The translations under genes were made by a program, and so were the position numbers. From Niveispirillum sp943371025 (GTDB taxonomy: Bacteria > Pseudomonadota > Alphaproteobacteria > Azospirillales > Azospirillaceae): a DNA stretch of 64,000 nucleotides. The notes below the pieces were generated by a model that was not told the origin of the DNA, searched no databases, and was given only the letters and a program-made list of their open reading frames with translations. Shown here piece after piece: positions 61,766 to 64,000 of this stretch (its first letter is position 1; each line of letters opens with the position of its first letter). Location: the NCBI GenBank assembly GCA_943371025.1, contig CALRTC020000014.1, positions 1-64,000 on the forward strand, given 5' to 3'.

Positions 61766-61786
61766 ATGTTATGTTATAACATTAAT
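61766..61786. promoter_or_regulatory. Candidate Zur box
   Basis: ATGTTATAACAT at 61771-61782 is a perfect 12-bp palindrome, extended by a second ATGTTAT at its left. It matches the core of proteobacterial Zur sites (TGTTATA-TATAACA). It lies 38 bp upstream of the COG0523 start, so zinc-dependent repression is likely. The region 61613-61765 shows no gene. Confidence 0.65.
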
Positions 61787-61820
61787 GTCGCAACATCAGT
61801 CCCTTTCCAAGAAGCGCCCA

Positions 61821-63038
61821 ATGTCCGACACCCGCCTGCCCGTCACCGTCCTTTCCGGCTTTCTGGGTGCCGGCAAGACCACCTTGCTGAACCATATTCT
61901 GAACAACCGGGAGGGTCGTCGCGTCGCCGTCATCGTCAATGACATGAGCGAGGTGAATATCGATGCCGACCTGATCCGCGCCGGAGGCAGTGACCTGTCA
62001 CGCACGGATGAGAAGCTGGTGGAGATGAGCAATGGCTGCATCTGCTGCACCCTGCGCGACGACCTGTTGCAGGAGGTGCGGCGGCTGGCGGCGGCGGGGC
62101 GGTTTGATTACCTGCTGATCGAAAGCACCGGCATCGCCGAGCCGCTGCCCATCGCTGCCACCTTTGATTTCCGCGATGAGGAAGGGCAAAGCCTGTCAGA
62201 CGTGGCGCGGCTGGACACGATGGTGACGGTGGTCGATGCCGTCAACCTGCTGCGCGACTATGCCTCCACCGATTTCCTGCGTGACCGGGGAGAATCCCTG
62301 GGCGACGACGACAACCGCACCCTGGTGGACCTGCTTGTCGATCAGATCGAATTCGCCGATGTCATCCTACTCAACAAGCTGGACACAGCCACGCCGAAAC
62401 AGGTGGATACGGCACGCAAGATCATCCGCTCGCTGAACCAAGATGCCGACCTGATTGAGACGGCGCAGAGCCGGGTGGATTTGGGCCGTGTGCTGGATAC
62501 CGGGCGTTTCGATTACGAAAAGGCCCAGGAACATCCGCTTTGGTTCAAGGAACTGCACGGGTTCAAGGATCATAAGCCGGAGACGGAGGAGTATGGCGTC
62601 TCCTCCTTCGTCTATCGTGCCCGCCGACCCTTCCATCCCGCTAAAATTCATCAGTTCTTTCAAGAGGAATGGCCCGGCGTCATCCGCGCCAAGGGGCATT
62701 TCTGGCTGGCCACCCGCCCCGATTGGGTGGGGGAGATCAGCCAGGCCGGTGCCCTGGTTCGGCATGAAGCCATGGGGTTCTGGTGGGCCGCCGTGCCCAA
62801 GAGCCGCTGGCCCGACAGCGATGAGTACCGGCAGATGATCAAGCAAAACTGGCACCCAGTCTATGGCGACCGTCGCCAGGAGCTGGTCTTTATCGGTACC
62901 GGCATGGACGAGACGGCGATCCGCCGGCGGTTGGACAGTGCGCTGGTGGGCGATATCAACGCCCGCGACATGCCGGTCAATGCCTGGGCCCGACTGCCCG
63001 ATCCCTTCCCGCGCTGGAAGCGGCAGGGGGAGGCGTGA
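61821..63038 (+). CDS. COG0523 (CobW-like) zinc-chaperone GTPase
   Basis: This 405-residue G3E-family GTPase has Walker A GFLGAGKTT near residue 13, the metal motif CICC (NGCICCTLRDDLL), the ESTGIAEP switch and NKLD for guanine. The C-terminal domain starts about 260. Under zinc starvation, such proteins insert zinc into client enzymes. A Zur-type box precedes the gene, and a DUF1826 gene follows by 4 bp, both usual for the zinc-starvation group. The start at 61821 keeps the box outside the coding region. Confidence 0.92.
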   Translation: MSDTRLPVTVLSGFLGAGKTTLLNHILNNREGRRVAVIVNDMSEVNIDADLIRAGGSDLSRTDEKLVEMSNGCICCTLRDDLLQEVRRLAAAGRFDYLLIESTGIAEPLPIAATFDFRDEEGQSLSDVARLDTMVTVVDAVNLLRDYASTDFLRDRGESLGDDDNRTLVDLLVDQIEFADVILLNKLDTATPKQVDTARKIIRSLNQDADLIETAQSRVDLGRVLDTGRFDYEKAQEHPLWFKELHGFKDHKPETEEYGVSSFVYRARRPFHPAKIHQFFQEEWPGVIRAKGHFWLATRPDWVGEISQAGALVRHEAMGFWWAAVPKSRWPDSDEYRQMIKQNWHPVYGDRRQELVFIGTGMDETAIRRRLDSALVGDINARDMPVNAWARLPDPFPRWKRQGEA

Positions 63039-63042
63039 GGCG

Positions 63043-63684
63043 ATGATCGGGGTAAGCGAAAAGCTGGCCCGTGGACCGGCTGATACGATCCTGTCCAGGG
63101 TGCTTGAACCCGACGTCAGTCTGGCCGTCTGGGACCGGACGGCACCCCGCGCCCTGCTGGACGGGATGGCGGGGCTGTGTCCAGCCCATCTGCCACAGGG
63201 GCGGGTGCTGGCCTGGTTACCGGATGCGCCGGCAGCGCTGGCCAGTATTCTGGCCGAAACCCCGGTTGCCGCCACCCTGTTGGGCCGGGCGCTGCTGGAT
63301 GATATGCTGATGCTGGTGCAGCGCTTCGCCAGTGTCGCCGGTACTGATGTTGTCGATATCCGGCTGGACCGGTTGCGGCATGACGCCTGCTGGAAGTTTC
63401 ACCGCGATCAGGTGCGGCTGCGGCTGCTGACCACCTATCGCGGGCCAGCCACACAGATCGTGCCGCAGCGCCATGCAGACGAGGCGCTGCGGGACCAGCG
63501 TGCCTATCACGGGCCGATAGAGGCATTGCCGGACGGTGCCGTCGCCCTGTTCAAAGGCACCCAGGCTGGGATGGATGGCGGGGTGGTCCACCGGTCCCCG
63601 CCCATTGCCGGTACGGGTGCCGTGCGGTCCCTGCTCTGCCTGAACCTTCCGTCGGACACGTCACCCCGGCTCTGGCAACCATGA
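63043..63684 (+). CDS. DUF1826 family protein
   Basis: This 213-residue protein resembles DUF1826 proteins found next to Zur-controlled COG0523 genes. Visible features are RLDRLRHDACWKFHRDQVRL (Cys and His near 110-116), LTTYRGPATQIVP and VVHRSPP. These could bind metal. No enzymatic activity is established. It forms an operon with the GTPase 4 bp upstream and is probably zinc-regulated. Confidence 0.8.
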   Translation: MIGVSEKLARGPADTILSRVLEPDVSLAVWDRTAPRALLDGMAGLCPAHLPQGRVLAWLPDAPAALASILAETPVAATLLGRALLDDMLMLVQRFASVAGTDVVDIRLDRLRHDACWKFHRDQVRLRLLTTYRGPATQIVPQRHADEALRDQRAYHGPIEALPDGAVALFKGTQAGMDGGVVHRSPPIAGTGAVRSLLCLNLPSDTSPRLWQP

Positions 63685-63691
63685 CAAGCCG

Positions 63692-64000
63692 TCAATGGCA
63701 CCAGAGCGTGCCATCTACGCCAGGGTGGCAGCATTGGACTGAATTGACCATGGCGGCGGCACGGGCACGGTAAAGATCCAAGGCCCGTTGCCTCATATCC
63801 CGCGTGTCGGTTTCGGCGGGACCTCCGGGCACGGGCGCTTCGGGCGGAGCCTGCTGTTTCAGCTTGGCCTCCATCTCCTTCTGGCGGGCCAACGCCTCTT
63901 CATACTCGGCGGCCCCGCAATCCTGGTTCTGATACAGCTTGCCACAGCTTTCCTGCGCCAGAGCGGGACCGGTGGTCAGCAGCAGGACCGTGACCGCCAT
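63692..64000 (-). CDS. Partial secreted small protein at window edge
   Basis: The frame reaches the window end. The visible part begins in a signal-peptide core (VTVLLLTTGPALAQ), then CGKLYQNQDCGAAEYEEALA, a charged coiled segment and a C-terminal CCHPGVDGTLWCH with paired Cys. The true start is probably outside the window, since the positively charged signal start is missing. It is periplasmic or secreted; no family is recognised. Confidence 0.6.
   Translation of the reverse strand: MAVTVLLLTTGPALAQESCGKLYQNQDCGAAEYEEALARQKEMEAKLKQQAPPEAPVPGGPAETDTRDMRQRALDLYRARAAAMVNSVQCCHPGVDGTLWCH

Noticed and set aside
1..64000. CRISPR arrays, rRNA genes and intact tRNA genes
   Set aside because: No regularly spaced repeats or rRNA-like sequence were seen, and the only tRNA-like sequence is the 3' fragment at 40184-40228.

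Overview
The window is high-GC bacterial DNA, apart from an AT-rich patch at about 28.5-30.3 kb. Tightly overlapping operons, many TonB-dependent receptors with PepSY/DUF3649/DUF3325 partners, Fur-like and Zur-like boxes, an ISAzo13-family element and a serralysin-like protease with NPD-type repeats suggest an alphaproteobacterium, possibly of the Rhodospirillales/Azospirillaceae type. The taxonomic placement is inference from gene content only.

Layout. (1) 0.1-0.3 kb: candidate attachment-site remnants. (2) 0.4-9.1 kb, minus strand: one long, mostly overlapping gene chain read from 9.1 kb down to 0.47 kb. It holds a small membrane ORF, a sigma-like regulator, a short helical protein, a fusion of IrrE-type metalloprotease, UvrD helicase and degenerate nuclease, a triple ubiquitin-like protein, an E2-like protein, a JAB-E1 fusion, a micro-ORF, a DUF6527 protein and a dual-specificity phosphatase. 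This is a bacterial ubiquitin-like conjugation operon with unusual partners. (3) 9.4-15.0 kb, minus strand: RADAR (rdrA ATPase, rdrB adenosine deaminase). (4) 15.2-16.6 kb: ISAzo13-family IS. (5) 16.7-24.1 kb, plus strand: cytosine methylase, GHKL/MutL-like ATPase, Z1 ATPase, PD-(D/E)XK protein and Vsr nuclease, a restriction-like system of the MORC/MutL-Z1 type. (6) 24.3-28.5 kb: a secreted protein, a LysR/NmrA divergent pair, a Phd-VapC toxin-antitoxin pair and three broken genes in a row. (7) 28.5-30.3 kb: AT-rich segment with repeated 11-mers, a terminator and a tyrosine-recombinase-like gene whose nucleophile is replaced. (8) 30.4-34.7 kb: lipoprotein/membrane pair, serralysin-like protease, two XRE regulators. 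(9) 34.8-38.5 kb: a nuclease-like protein and a soluble FtsH-like AAA metalloprotease. (10) 38.6-41.7 kb: a large serine recombinase running into a 3' fragment of an initiator-tRNA-Met gene, then a tyrosine integrase.

Right of 41.7 kb the gene content is ordinary metal-uptake functions: fecI-fecR-fecA-like operon with PepSY reductase; TonB receptor/membrane protein/PepSY operon; divergent siderophore receptor-DUF3649-PepSY-DUF3325-receptor operon; another receptor with a divergent AraC regulator; and a Zur-box-preceded COG0523 GTPase with DUF1826.

The first 41.7 kb reads as a composite defence and mobile island built at a tRNA-fMet site, with at least three defence modules: ubiquitin-like, RADAR, and methylase-GHKL-Z1-nuclease-Vsr. 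The strongest candidate for a poorly described system is the sigma/IrrE-helicase/ubiquitin-like/phosphatase gene chain. The FtsH-like protease with its nuclease-like neighbour is a second candidate. No complete tRNA or rRNA and no CRISPR array was recognised.
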